A stretch of DNA of 9,725 bases, taken from NCBI GenBank assembly GCA_003476685.1, contig DMVN01000214.1, forward strand, positions 1 to 9,725, read 5' to 3'. Both the position numbers and the translations under genes were made by a program. Shown in pieces: positions 1-6,021 of this stretch. Numbering within the stretch: the first letter of the stretch is position 1; each line of letters starts with the position of its first letter. The notes beneath the pieces were generated by a model. That model did not search any database, was not told the origin of the DNA, and saw nothing but the letters and a program-made list of their open reading frames with translations. This DNA comes from Acidobacteriota bacterium (lineage in GTDB: Bacteria > Acidobacteriota > Aminicenantia > Aminicenantales > Saccharicenantaceae).

Positions 1-17
1 CAGGTAAGGGGGTTTTA

Positions 18-251
18 ATGAGCAATAATTATGTCTGTCCCAATTGTGGGTTTGTCGGAGAGCCTAAAAGGTATACCAAGGGCAGCCTGGGATGGGAAAT
101 TCTGCTATGGGTTCTGGGTATTCTGCCCGGTCTTTTCTATTCCATCTGGCGCCTTTCCACCCGTTATAATGGCTGTCCGAAATGCGAATATCCTTATATT
201 GTTCCGGAAGATTCTCCCAAAGGTCAGGAAATAATCAAGAAACAGCAGTGA
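18..251 (+). CDS. Small zinc-ribbon protein with membrane hairpin
   Basis: A 77-residue protein built like a LITAF-type split zinc ribbon. One CxxC pair lies near the N-terminus (C7-P-N-C10) and the second after a hydrophobic stretch (C53-P-K-C56). Between them, residues about 24-46 form a Trp/Leu/Ile-rich segment broken by a Pro-Gly, as expected for a membrane-dipping hairpin rather than a full transmembrane span. The four cysteines can bind one zinc, which would bring the two halves together at the membrane surface. Small bacterial proteins with this layout (KGS...LW...PGL.YS.WR near the hairpin) are common, but I know of no established function. The start is supported by an AAGGGGG Shine-Dalgarno at 6-12, five bases before the ATG. 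A 10-bp inverted repeat begins nine bases after the stop. The gene could be the last of an operon entering from the left. The gene call is firm; the role is unknown. Confidence 0.85.
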   Translation: MSNNYVCPNCGFVGEPKRYTKGSLGWEILLWVLGILPGLFYSIWRLSTRYNGCPKCEYPYIVPEDSPKGQEIIKKQQ

Positions 252-259
252 ATAAGCTG

Positions 260-298
260 ATCAGGTCAGAAGGTCGGCTGATTGCTGCCTGACCTGAT
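260..298 (+). terminator. 10-bp perfect hairpin after the zinc-ribbon gene
   Basis: ATCAGGTCAG at 260-269 pairs perfectly with CTGACCTGAT at 289-298 around a 19-base loop, starting nine bases after the stop of the zinc-ribbon gene. No T-run follows (GGGAGTTAG), so it is not a textbook intrinsic terminator. It may stabilise the 3' end or help Rho-independent release weakly. The position suits a transcript end; the mechanism is inferred. Confidence 0.4.
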
Positions 299-466
299 GG
301 GAGTTAGTTCATCGCTAAATTGATAGGGGGAAGTAAATCTATCGGCCCAATAATTCTTTTCCTTGGCTAATAATTCTGTAAATTTTGTCCAGGCCGGCAA
401 GACAAATCTAAGGCTGGGAGCTAACTTCGACTGGAGAGGTCTTGAACCGCCTCAGCCGAAAAGCTA

Positions 467-496
467 TTGACATCCTAAGAAACAGTATCTTAATAT
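467..496 (+). promoter_or_regulatory. Sigma70-type promoter for the rhomboid gene
   Basis: A perfect -35 box TTGACA at 467-472 is followed after 18 bases by TAATAT at 491-496 (4 of 6 matches to TATAAT). Transcription would begin near 503, giving a leader of about 117 nt before the TTG start at 620. It is the best promoter match in this gap and points at the only downstream + strand gene. Assignment is by consensus only. Confidence 0.5.
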
Positions 497-514
497 TTTT
501 TTTTCTTGAAATGG

Positions 515-537
515 TGAAAAGGGATGAGTCCTTTTCA
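515..537 (+). promoter_or_regulatory. Leader hairpin upstream of the rhomboid gene
   Basis: TGAAAAGG at 515-522 pairs with CCTTTTCA at 530-537, with a possible extra G-T pair and a loop of about five bases. It lies in the inferred 5' leader of the rhomboid mRNA, about 80 nt before the start codon. No T-run follows, so termination is unlikely. It could be an mRNA stability element or chance in an A+T-rich stretch. Confidence 0.25.
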
Positions 538-619
538 TTCTGTAGCAAAGGGGTAAATAGAGTTTAATGACATTCCTGAAATGAGCCATTTTTAGAGGCA
601 TAAATAAGAAGGGCAAAAG

Positions 620-2143
620 TTGAGCTCCTGGCGAGAAGATAAGCTCTGGAAAGAACAGAAAAGATTTATCATCGCCACCGCTGCTTTTGGTTTTTTCTTT
701 CCCCTTTTATTTTTTCTTTTTTTTGATTTATTAATCAATTTTTTCAGTTTCCTTTTGATAATTATCTTGCCCACCCTGTTCTTAGGCTTTGTTCTTCTGA
801 AGTCAATTGAAACCCACAGAGGCTTTCTTGATACTCTAAGGGATTATTGCACTTTTATCCCCATTCATTATGCCGAAGGTGAAAGCCTACTGGAGCGCCG
901 CTTCAACGCTACCTATGCCTTGATTTTGACAAATGTTTTTATCCACTACGCGATAGAACTTTTGGGACCGCAGGTCAGGGAGCTGGTTGAATCGTATTTT
1001 ACCTGCCTTCCTGACCATCTCGAGGTCTGGAATATGGCCCTCAGCCCGCTGACGGCCATGTTTTTGCATGGCGATGCGGAACATCTCTGGGGCAACATGG
1101 TCTTCCTGTGGATATTTGGACTGGTCCTGGAGAGAAGAATTGGCTGGAAAAAATTCCTGCTGATTTATTTTTTAACGGGTTTGTTTTCATCAATTATTCC
1201 GCCTTATTTGCATCTCGTTCTTTTTCAGGATTGGTACAGTGCCCTCGGGGCCTCTGGTGCTATTTCCGGCATCATGGGGGCTTTTGCCTTCAGGCTGTTT
1301 TACAAAAGGATGGTCTTCCCGTTTCCCATCCTGGGCCTTTTCTCTTTGCTTTTTGGCCTGAACCTTAAGGTCAGAATGAATTCTCTGATGTTAATTATGA
1401 CCTATTTTTTCTTTGATTTTTTGGGAAGTCTATTCCAGCTATCAGGTGTATCCGTAGGCATAGATTACCTCGGTCATTTGAGTGCCACACTCCTGGGAAT
1501 GTACCTGGCTTCCAGGCTGAGGTTCGGGGATGAGGCGGTGGAAGAGATGATGCTGGAGAGGGCTCTGACAGCCGTTGATGAAAAGGGCAATAATCAGCTG
1601 GCTGAAAGACTTTTTCAGCTTCTGCTGGAAAAAAATCCTGAGCGCTGGGAAGCCATGGTGCCTCTGGCCAGAATAAAGAACAGGTTTGGGCCAACGGAAG
1701 AGGGCGAAAGACTTTACCTTAAAGCCATCAGTTTACTAATTGATAGGGAACCTGAAAAAGCGGCCGAAATATTTGCCGAGTATTTTGGCCTTTATCACCG
1801 GCCTCTGGAAGCACCAAAACAATACCTGCTAACCGAAGTTCTGGAAAAACTCGGGAAGGCCAGTCTGGCCGCCCGGGCCCTGGAAATCCTGGCGGATGAT
1901 CCGGCAACACCCGAAGCCTGGCGCCCGAGAATTCTTTACCGGGCGGCCCGACTGCTGGAAAAGCAGGAATTTTATGAAGCGGCCTGTTATCGCTATGAGC
2001 AGCTTCTTCAGAAATATCCTGATTTTAAGGAAGCTGAGAAAATCCGTTTCAAGCTGGAAAGACTGAAAACAGTAAGGAGCGATACCACCTGGCTGTCTTA
2101 TGTTAAAAAGGCCAGGGGAGGTGGTTCAGTGCCTGTTTCTTGA
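620..2143 (+). CDS. Rhomboid intramembrane serine protease with TPR-like C-terminus
   Basis: A 507-residue S54-family rhomboid that should cleave transmembrane substrates within the inner membrane. Rhomboid signatures appear in order: H150-G-D-A-E-H155-L-W-G-N159 (the HxxxxHxxxN of TM2), the nucleophile motif G210-A-S212-G, and the catalytic base in Y283-L-G-H286. The Ser/His dyad is therefore intact. Residue 216, where E. coli GlpG has Tyr205, is Ser. Two features flank the core. Residues about 17-61 form an extra, very Phe/Leu-rich membrane hairpin before the first core helix (about 97-115). Residues about 305-485 are helical repeats resembling TPRs (for example the AERLFQLLLEKNP and ACYRYEQLLQKYPDF segments), probably cytosolic and protein-binding. 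The start is a TTG with AAGGG at 609-613 six bases upstream; an in-frame stop at 605-607 rules out extension and the next ATG would cut off TM1. Substrate unknown. The family call is certain. Confidence 0.95.
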   Translation: MSSWREDKLWKEQKRFIIATAAFGFFFPLLFFLFFDLLINFFSFLLIIILPTLFLGFVLLKSIETHRGFLDTLRDYCTFIPIHYAEGESLLERRFNATYALILTNVFIHYAIELLGPQVRELVESYFTCLPDHLEVWNMALSPLTAMFLHGDAEHLWGNMVFLWIFGLVLERRIGWKKFLLIYFLTGLFSSIIPPYLHLVLFQDWYSALGASGAISGIMGAFAFRLFYKRMVFPFPILGLFSLLFGLNLKVRMNSLMLIMTYFFFDFLGSLFQLSGVSVGIDYLGHLSATLLGMYLASRLRFGDEAVEEMMLERALTAVDEKGNNQLAERLFQLLLEKNPERWEAMVPLARIKNRFGPTEEGERLYLKAISLLIDREPEKAAEIFAEYFGLYHRPLEAPKQYLLTEVLEKLGKASLAARALEILADDPATPEAWRPRILYRAARLLEKQEFYEAACYRYEQLLQKYPDFKEAEKIRFKLERLKTVRSDTTWLSYVKKARGGGSVPVS

Positions 2144-2211
2144 AGAAAAAACTAATAATAGTAGTAAAGATTTATTTATCCGACTGGCAGCACGAATACA
2201 GACAGGAGAAC

Positions 2212-2289
2212 ATGGGTCTTTCTTTCTCTTGCTTCTCTGATTTAATTAAGGTTAAACTCAAAAGAAGAAATCAGGAGGGCAGAAGATGA
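2212..2289 (+). CDS. Possible 25-codon upstream ORF overlapping the GH28 start
   Basis: An ATG at 2212 preceded by AGGAG (2204-2208, three bases away) opens a 25-codon frame. Its TGA stop at 2287-2289 overlaps the GH28 ATG at 2286 in the classic ATGA arrangement. The peptide starts MGLSFSCFSD and has a basic C-terminal half (KVKLKRRN...GRR). The GH28 Shine-Dalgarno lies inside this frame, so ribosomes translating it would cover and then release that site. This could be a leader peptide coupling translation, or a chance ORF. No homology was recognised. The Shine-Dalgarno-to-ATG distance is short, which lowers confidence. Confidence 0.3.
   Translation: MGLSFSCFSDLIKVKLKRRNQEGRR
2273..2279 (+). 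promoter_or_regulatory. Strong Shine-Dalgarno of the GH28 gene
   Basis: AGGAGGG at 2273-2279 sits six bases before the ATG at 2286 and fixes that start. The choice matters because the signal peptide has an unusually long N-region; an internal Met start would shorten it but has no comparable ribosome-binding site. Confidence 0.75.
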
Positions 2290-3839
2290 AGAGTCATGAA
2301 AAATATTTAAGACGGTCATATCTGGGAGCGGGGAAAGTATTAAGTTGTAGAAAAGCCAGTATTGTCTTGATGATTCTTGTTGGCCTATTAATGATTAGTT
2401 TTTCTTGGCTTCAGGCCCAGACGAAGGACTATAAGGCCTCGGTCTTCGGAATTAAGTCAAACGGCACAACCCTGAACACCCGCTCGATTCAGAAGGCCAT
2501 TGACTTTATCCATGAAAACGGCGGGGGCCGGCTGGTGTTTGATGTGGGCCGTTATCTGACCGGGACGATTTACCTGAAGTCCAACGTAACTATCCACCTG
2601 CTGGAGGGAGCTATTCTGGTTGGCTCGCCAAATCCGTTTGATTATGATTTCAACCACAACTGGACGGCGCTCGTTTTTGCCTTGGAACAGGAAAACGTGG
2701 GTATCACAGGTGAAGGTGGGGTGATTGATGGGCAGGGGTTTGTGGTGGCTAACAACCTGGTGGATTTAATTCATAAGGGTCTGGTTAAAGATGATTTAAG
2801 GAATGACCGGCCGCGGGAGACCATCAGGCCCCAGAACATCTATTTCTGGCGGTGTAAAAATGTCCGCATAGAAGGCATTACCCTGAAGGACCCGGCCAGC
2901 TGGAACCAGCAGTATGACCAGTGTCAGAATGTGGTCATAAAGAATCTTATCATTGACAGCAAATCCTACTGGAATAATGACGGTGTGGACATTGTGGACT
3001 GTGATAATGTGGAAGTGGCCAACCTTTACATTGATGCGGCCGATGACGGCATCTGTCTGAAATCGCATGATGAAAAGGCGATATGTCAGAATGTCTATAT
3101 TCACAATAATGTGATCAGGACCAGTGCTAATGGGATTAAATTCGGAACGGCCTCTCTGGGTGGCTTCAGGAATATCCGGATAATTGACAATGTGGTTTAT
3201 GATACTTACCGGTCGGCCATTACTTTTGCGGCCGTAGACGGTGGTTTTGTGGAGGACGTAGTCGTGGATGGCCTGAAATCCATCAACACCGGGAACGTCA
3301 TTTTCCTTAGGATAGGTGAGCGCTGGCGGCCCGGCAAGAAGGGAAGGATGCGGAATATATCCATTTCCAATGTTTATGCTGAAGTTCCGGCCGCCAAGCC
3401 GGATGCTGGCTATAATTATGAAGGGCCCTGGGAACATCAGCCGCGGAATGTTTCGCCCTCATCTATCGTCGGGCAGCCGGATGCTTTTATTGAAAACGTA
3501 ACTCTCAAGAACATTGAAATCCATCACCCTGGTGGCGGCGACCCCAATTTTGCCCGGGTTAGTCTGGATGAGCTGGACAAAGTTCCGGAACGGCCGGCCA
3601 GCTATCCTGAGTTTTCCATGTTTAAGGAGCTTCCGGCCTGGGGCTTTTATGTCCGCCATGCCCGGAATATTACCTTTGAAAATGTCAAGCTGGTGGCGGC
3701 GAAAAAAGATTATCGTCGGGCGATTGTCCTGGACGATGTTCACACGGTGCGTATAAAGGCTCTACAAGTCCAGGAACCTGGGTCGAAAAAAGACCCGGTT
3801 TACTCTTACCGATCAACTGAGGTCAGGTTAGAGAAGTAA
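2286..3839 (+). CDS. Secreted GH28-family glycosidase (polygalacturonase-like)
   Basis: A 517-residue protein with an export signal (basic N-region to about residue 23, hydrophobic core 25-40, likely cleavage near LQA-Q45) and a right-handed beta-helix of the GH28 (pectinase) superfamily. The N-terminal part has the typical AVFGI/DGxT-like opening (VFGIKSNGTTLNTRSIQKAI, 53-72) and GEGGVIDGQG (142-151). The catalytic acids are visible: N231-D232 in the NTD position and D253-D254 in ADDGICLKS. Two classical polygalacturonase motifs are missing: the GHG site reads S280-A-N-G, and no R-I-K is seen about 30 residues later (SAITFAAVDGG). Hydrolysis of a pectin-type or related uronate/rhamnose polymer is likely, but strict polygalacturonase activity is not assured. 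It ends in the 3840-4294 repeat region, facing the S10 peptidase gene. Family call is firm; substrate is open. Confidence 0.9.
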   Translation: MKSHEKYLRRSYLGAGKVLSCRKASIVLMILVGLLMISFSWLQAQTKDYKASVFGIKSNGTTLNTRSIQKAIDFIHENGGGRLVFDVGRYLTGTIYLKSNVTIHLLEGAILVGSPNPFDYDFNHNWTALVFALEQENVGITGEGGVIDGQGFVVANNLVDLIHKGLVKDDLRNDRPRETIRPQNIYFWRCKNVRIEGITLKDPASWNQQYDQCQNVVIKNLIIDSKSYWNNDGVDIVDCDNVEVANLYIDAADDGICLKSHDEKAICQNVYIHNNVIRTSANGIKFGTASLGGFRNIRIIDNVVYDTYRSAITFAAVDGGFVEDVVVDGLKSINTGNVIFLRIGERWRPGKKGRMRNISISNVYAEVPAAKPDAGYNYEGPWEHQPRNVSPSSIVGQPDAFIENVTLKNIEIHHPGGGDPNFARVSLDELDKVPERPASYPEFSMFKELPAWGFYVRHARNITFENVKLVAAKKDYRRAIVLDDVHTVRIKALQVQEPGSKKDPVYSYRSTEVRLEK

Positions 3840-3840
3840 A

Positions 3841-3874
3841 AAAATCGGGACACCTTATAATTTTCCTATTTTTT
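3841..3874 (+). repeat. Palindromic repeat copy L1
   Basis: Begins AAAATCGGGACACC two bases after the GH28 stop. Its arms AAAATCGG and CCTATTTT pair at 7 of 8 positions. Reverse-complement comparison with 4263-4296 gives 28 of 34 identities. It also aligns with the direct copy at 3914-3947, sharing AATCGGGA, ACC, TTTCCT and ATTTTTTAAT blocks with small gaps. Confidence 0.6.
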
Positions 3875-3913
3875 AATAGTGAAAAATTACCCAAACTAAT
3901 GGGGCGCCTTATT

Positions 3914-3947
3914 AATCGGGAAACCCTTCATATTTCCTGATTTTTTT
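3914..3947 (+). repeat. Palindromic repeat copy L2
   Basis: AATCGGGAAACCC...TTTCCTGATTTTTTT, same orientation as L1 and offset from it by about 73 bases. It resembles the inverted right copy even more closely than L1 does (shared CGGGA-ACCCT-CAT-TTTCC-GATTTTT blocks). The arms AATC and GATT with inner GG/CC keep the palindromic design. Confidence 0.55.
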
Positions 3948-3992
3948 AATTAAAATTCCCAGCATTTCCTTTTTTTGAATTTTTGGCACCTA

Positions 3993-4015
3993 AAATTATC
4001 AGGTTGTGATAATTT
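3993..4015. repeat. Perfect 9-bp hairpin inside the element
   Basis: AAATTATCA (3993-4001) and TGATAATTT (4007-4015) are exact reverse complements around the loop GGTTG. It is about 154 bases past the GH28 stop with no T-run following, so it is a weak candidate for a GH28 terminator. It may instead be a subterminal structure of the repeat element. Confidence 0.5.
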
Positions 4016-4069
4016 GGCTAGTCATACCATAGGCTTAATGATTTAAAAAATTGCCGCCGCTGTACATTT

Positions 4070-4125
4070 CCCGGTCTTGCTCCGGGCTGTTAGTTGGTCT
4101 GCGGACCGAGACTAAAGCTTAACAG
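4070..4125. repeat. Nested hairpins inside the element
   Basis: Two adjoining stems. CCCGG (4070-4074) pairs with CCGGG (4082-4086). Next, TTAGT (4090-4094) with ACTAA (4111-4115), together with GGTC (4096-4099) and GACC (4104-4107), close a TGCG tetraloop. CTGTTA (4087-4092) can alternatively pair with TAACAG (4120-4125). This is the most G+C-rich and structured part of the gap. It could be a folded RNA or the recombinogenic core of the element. Confidence 0.4.
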
Positions 4126-4262
4126 ATTCAAAGTTCGCTTTTCAGGTGAAAGTGTCGCGATTAATAAGATTGGACAAATTACTTATCAGTTAATGTCTAT
4201 GAAGGCCAAAGGAAATTGAAAAAATTTAGAGTGTCCTGTTTCCGGTAGCGTGCCCCTTTTCT

Positions 4263-4296
4263 GAAAAATCGGAAAAATGTAGGGTATCCCGATTTT
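4263..4296 (-). repeat. Palindromic repeat copy R1, likely terminator of the S10 gene
   Basis: Inverted relative to L1 and L2. AAAATCGG (4265-4272) and CCGATTTT (4289-4296) pair over all 8 positions around a 16-base loop. Read on the - strand, the hairpin starts inside the TAA stop of the carboxypeptidase gene (4297-4295) and ends in a short T-run, so it could serve as an intrinsic terminator for that gene. It is also the right end of the repeat element, suggesting that an inserted repeat was adopted as the gene's 3' end. Confidence 0.5.
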
Positions 4297-5899
4297 ATTG
4301 GAGGGCCCAGGAGATGAAGGCGGCCAGGTCGCCTTTCAGCTTCTTAAGCGACGGCTTTTGGATGTACATCATGTGTCCCGCCTCATAATAGCCCATCCGC
4401 ACCCTGTTCCTGAACGAACCGTCCAGCATCAGCTGGCTGAAAGTGTACTCGGTCCCGAAAAAGGGCGTTGCCCCATCATAATAGCCGTTGCAGCAAAAAA
4501 CTTTCAGAGCCGTATTCTCGGCCATGGCCTGCCTCAGGATTTCGGCCACGTACAGTGCCCCATCCCTGGAACTGCGCCCCGCCGCTCTGGTTACGCCCGG
4601 AACCCGGGTCGGTCCTGGCTGGAAGTTAAAATTCCAGGGATAAACATTGCCGTAAATGGCGTAGGGAACTTCTTTCTTGTAATTTAAGACTGTTCCTACG
4701 TAATTATTAAGAGCAGCCGAAAAGGACCCCATTATCAGAGCGCTGGACGGATCATATTCATAGCTTTCTCCGGCGGCGTCTGCCTCCCGCCCGGTGAACC
4801 GGCTGTCCAGCCGTCCGACCGTAAGCTGCCTGTCGCGCAGTAGCTCCTTGACAAACCGGTCATGCCTGACCCGCAGGTTGGAATTTTTCAGATAATCAAC
4901 CGACAATCCGGTCAGCTCCGACATTTTCCTGGCCACGGCTTCTACCTGCCCCGCGGTCAGCAGATTCCCCCTGACCAGGGCCGGCAGGCACTCATTCACA
5001 GCGAACTCTCTGGCTTCCTGCAGCAACAGGGTCAGCTCTTTTTTCTGGTTGGCTTCGGGCAATTTCTTATGATACCAGGCAGTGGCCGTGTAATGCGGCA
5101 GGAAAACCACGTAAGAAAGATTGTTTCCTGGATTAAAAGACAGAGTAGCAAAATCAAGAACGCTGGACAGCAATACTATTCCGTTCAGGTAGATTCCATA
5201 GGTCCGGTTCTGCAGAACCCCCGACAGCACCGCCGCTCTGGTCGTCCCGTAGCTTTCGCCCAGCAAAAACTTGGGCGAGCTCCAGCGGTCGAATCTGGTC
5301 AGGTAAATCCTGATGAATTCGGCAAAGGCCTGGCCGTCCTCTTCCACCCCGTGAAACTGGCTGCCGTCTTCACCGGGCAGCGGCCGGCTGTAGCCCGTGG
5401 ACACGGCATCAATAAAAACCAGGTCGGTGACATCGAGCAGCGACCACTCGCTATCCACCACCCCGGCCGGTGTCTTGAGCGGATAGCCTTCCTCGTCCAT
5501 GGCCACCCGCTTGGGGCCGATTCCACCCAGGTGCAGCCAGACTGTTGACGACCCCGGCCCGCCGTTGAAGCAGAACATCACCGGCCTGGTCGATTTATCT
5601 TTGACGTCGTCCCTGGTATAGGCCACGAAAAACATGGAAGCTCCGGGCGTTTCATCCGGCTTCAGCACGGTCAACTCTCCAGCCGTCGCCGTGTAGGGCA
5701 CAACCTTGCCCTCTATCACCACCTGATTCCTGCTCACAGAAAATGGTCGGGTTTCGGGCCTGGCGGCTTTCTTGCTCTCCTGGGCTTGAGGTTGGGCACC
5801 GGCTTCCGGTCCGGTTTGAGATAGAGCCGGGGACAGAACGATAACCAGCGCAACCAGCCAGGTTATGATTACTGATAAATTCTTGAATCTCTTTATCAT
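4295..5899 (-). CDS. Exported S10 family serine carboxypeptidase
   Basis: A 534-residue alpha/beta-hydrolase peptidase expected to remove C-terminal residues from peptides outside the cytoplasm. A signal peptide covers about 1-28 (MIKRF, hydrophobic core, cleavage near ALS-Q28), followed by a Gln/Ala/Pro-rich linker to about 50. S10 landmarks are intact: oxyanion-hole segment N112-GGPG-SS118, nucleophile G214-E-S216-Y-G-T, catalytic Asp in C470-NGYYD475-GATPF, and catalytic His in E506-AG-H509-M. The S10-typical G-S-T-G-Y-S-like stretch (VSTGYSRP, 166-173) follows the predicted second strand. Length suits bacterial S10 proteins. The ATG start has AAGGAGG (5911-5905) five bases upstream and a strong promoter just beyond. 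The last codons and stop overlap palindrome R1. It lies downstream of the two barrel genes on the same strand but is probably transcribed separately. Family and catalytic competence are well supported; substrate unknown. Confidence 0.95.
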   Translation of the reverse strand: MIKRFKNLSVIITWLVALVIVLSPALSQTGPEAGAQPQAQESKKAARPETRPFSVSRNQVVIEGKVVPYTATAGELTVLKPDETPGASMFFVAYTRDDVKDKSTRPVMFCFNGGPGSSTVWLHLGGIGPKRVAMDEEGYPLKTPAGVVDSEWSLLDVTDLVFIDAVSTGYSRPLPGEDGSQFHGVEEDGQAFAEFIRIYLTRFDRWSSPKFLLGESYGTTRAAVLSGVLQNRTYGIYLNGIVLLSSVLDFATLSFNPGNNLSYVVFLPHYTATAWYHKKLPEANQKKELTLLLQEAREFAVNECLPALVRGNLLTAGQVEAVARKMSELTGLSVDYLKNSNLRVRHDRFVKELLRDRQLTVGRLDSRFTGREADAAGESYEYDPSSALIMGSFSAALNNYVGTVLNYKKEVPYAIYGNVYPWNFNFQPGPTRVPGVTRAAGRSSRDGALYVAEILRQAMAENTALKVFCCNGYYDGATPFFGTEYTFSQLMLDGSFRNRVRMGYYEAGHMMYIQKPSLKKLKGDLAAFISWALQ

Positions 5900-5944
5900 T
5901 AGTGCCTCCTTCTATTAATCGACCGATACCTGACATTTCCAACT

Positions 5945-5974
5945 TTTATAAATGGATTGACCCGAATTTGTCAA
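5945..5974 (-). promoter_or_regulatory. Sigma70-type promoter of the S10 carboxypeptidase
   Basis: On the - strand, a perfect TTGACA (5974-5969) is followed after 18 bases by TATAAA (5950-5945). Transcription would begin near 5938, about 40 nt before the ATG at 5899 and upstream of the AAGGAGG. This is the best promoter in the window and indicates that the peptidase has its own start despite lying only 122 nt behind the barrel gene. Confidence 0.65.
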
Positions 5975-6021
5975 ATAAATTTAAAGAATCAAGAAACGAG
6001 AAACGAACTGTCTTTCCCGGT

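Larger units (their letters stand above)
252..619. other. 368-nt intergenic region without a convincing gene
   Basis: The gap between the zinc-ribbon and rhomboid genes holds the 260-298 hairpin, a sigma70-like promoter at 467-496, a T-rich tract at about 495-503 and a short hairpin at 515-537 in the presumed rhomboid leader. Bases 299-460 show no motif, RNA gene or ORF that I can support. An 18-codon ATG frame at 511-567 lacks a Shine-Dalgarno and was not called. Confidence 0.6.
3841..4296. mobile_element. REP/MITE-like non-autonomous repeat element (remnant)
   Basis: The gap between the convergent GH28 and S10 genes is A+T-rich, has no ORF I can support, and is bracketed by inverted 34-bp sequences (3841-3874 and 4263-4296) matching at 28 of 34 positions when the right one is reverse-complemented. 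A third related copy lies at 3914-3947. Each copy is itself an imperfect palindrome (AAAATCGG...CCGATTTT type), as in REP sequences mobilised by Y1/TnpA-REP transposases; the GGGACACC core also recalls RAYT-associated repeats. No transposase is present and no clear target-site duplication was found. The interior holds further hairpins. An alternative is a degenerate intergenic repeat cluster rather than one transposed unit. Confidence 0.45.

Noticed and set aside
511..567. 18-codon ATG frame (MVKRDESFSF...) in the rhomboid leader
   Set aside because: There is no Shine-Dalgarno before the ATG and no coupling to the next gene; it overlaps a hairpin that explains part of the sequence.
2796..3437. 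213-codon open frame on the - strand inside GH28
   Set aside because: It lies wholly antisense to a well-supported GH28 gene, and its translation shows no domain or signal. It is a by-product of the sense codon pattern.
3841..3947. Direct repeats considered as a short CRISPR array
   Set aside because: There are only two degenerate copies in direct orientation, no uniform spacers and no cas gene. The inverted third copy fits REP-like palindromes better.
4070..4125. Hairpin cluster considered as a tRNA
   Set aside because: There is no cloverleaf, T-loop GTTC-type consensus in register, or CCA-like end; only nested short stems are present.
4862..5548. 228-codon open frame on the + strand inside the S10 gene
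   Set aside because: It is antisense to an intact carboxypeptidase with all catalytic motifs and has Pro/Gln/Gly-rich composition without a recognisable fold.
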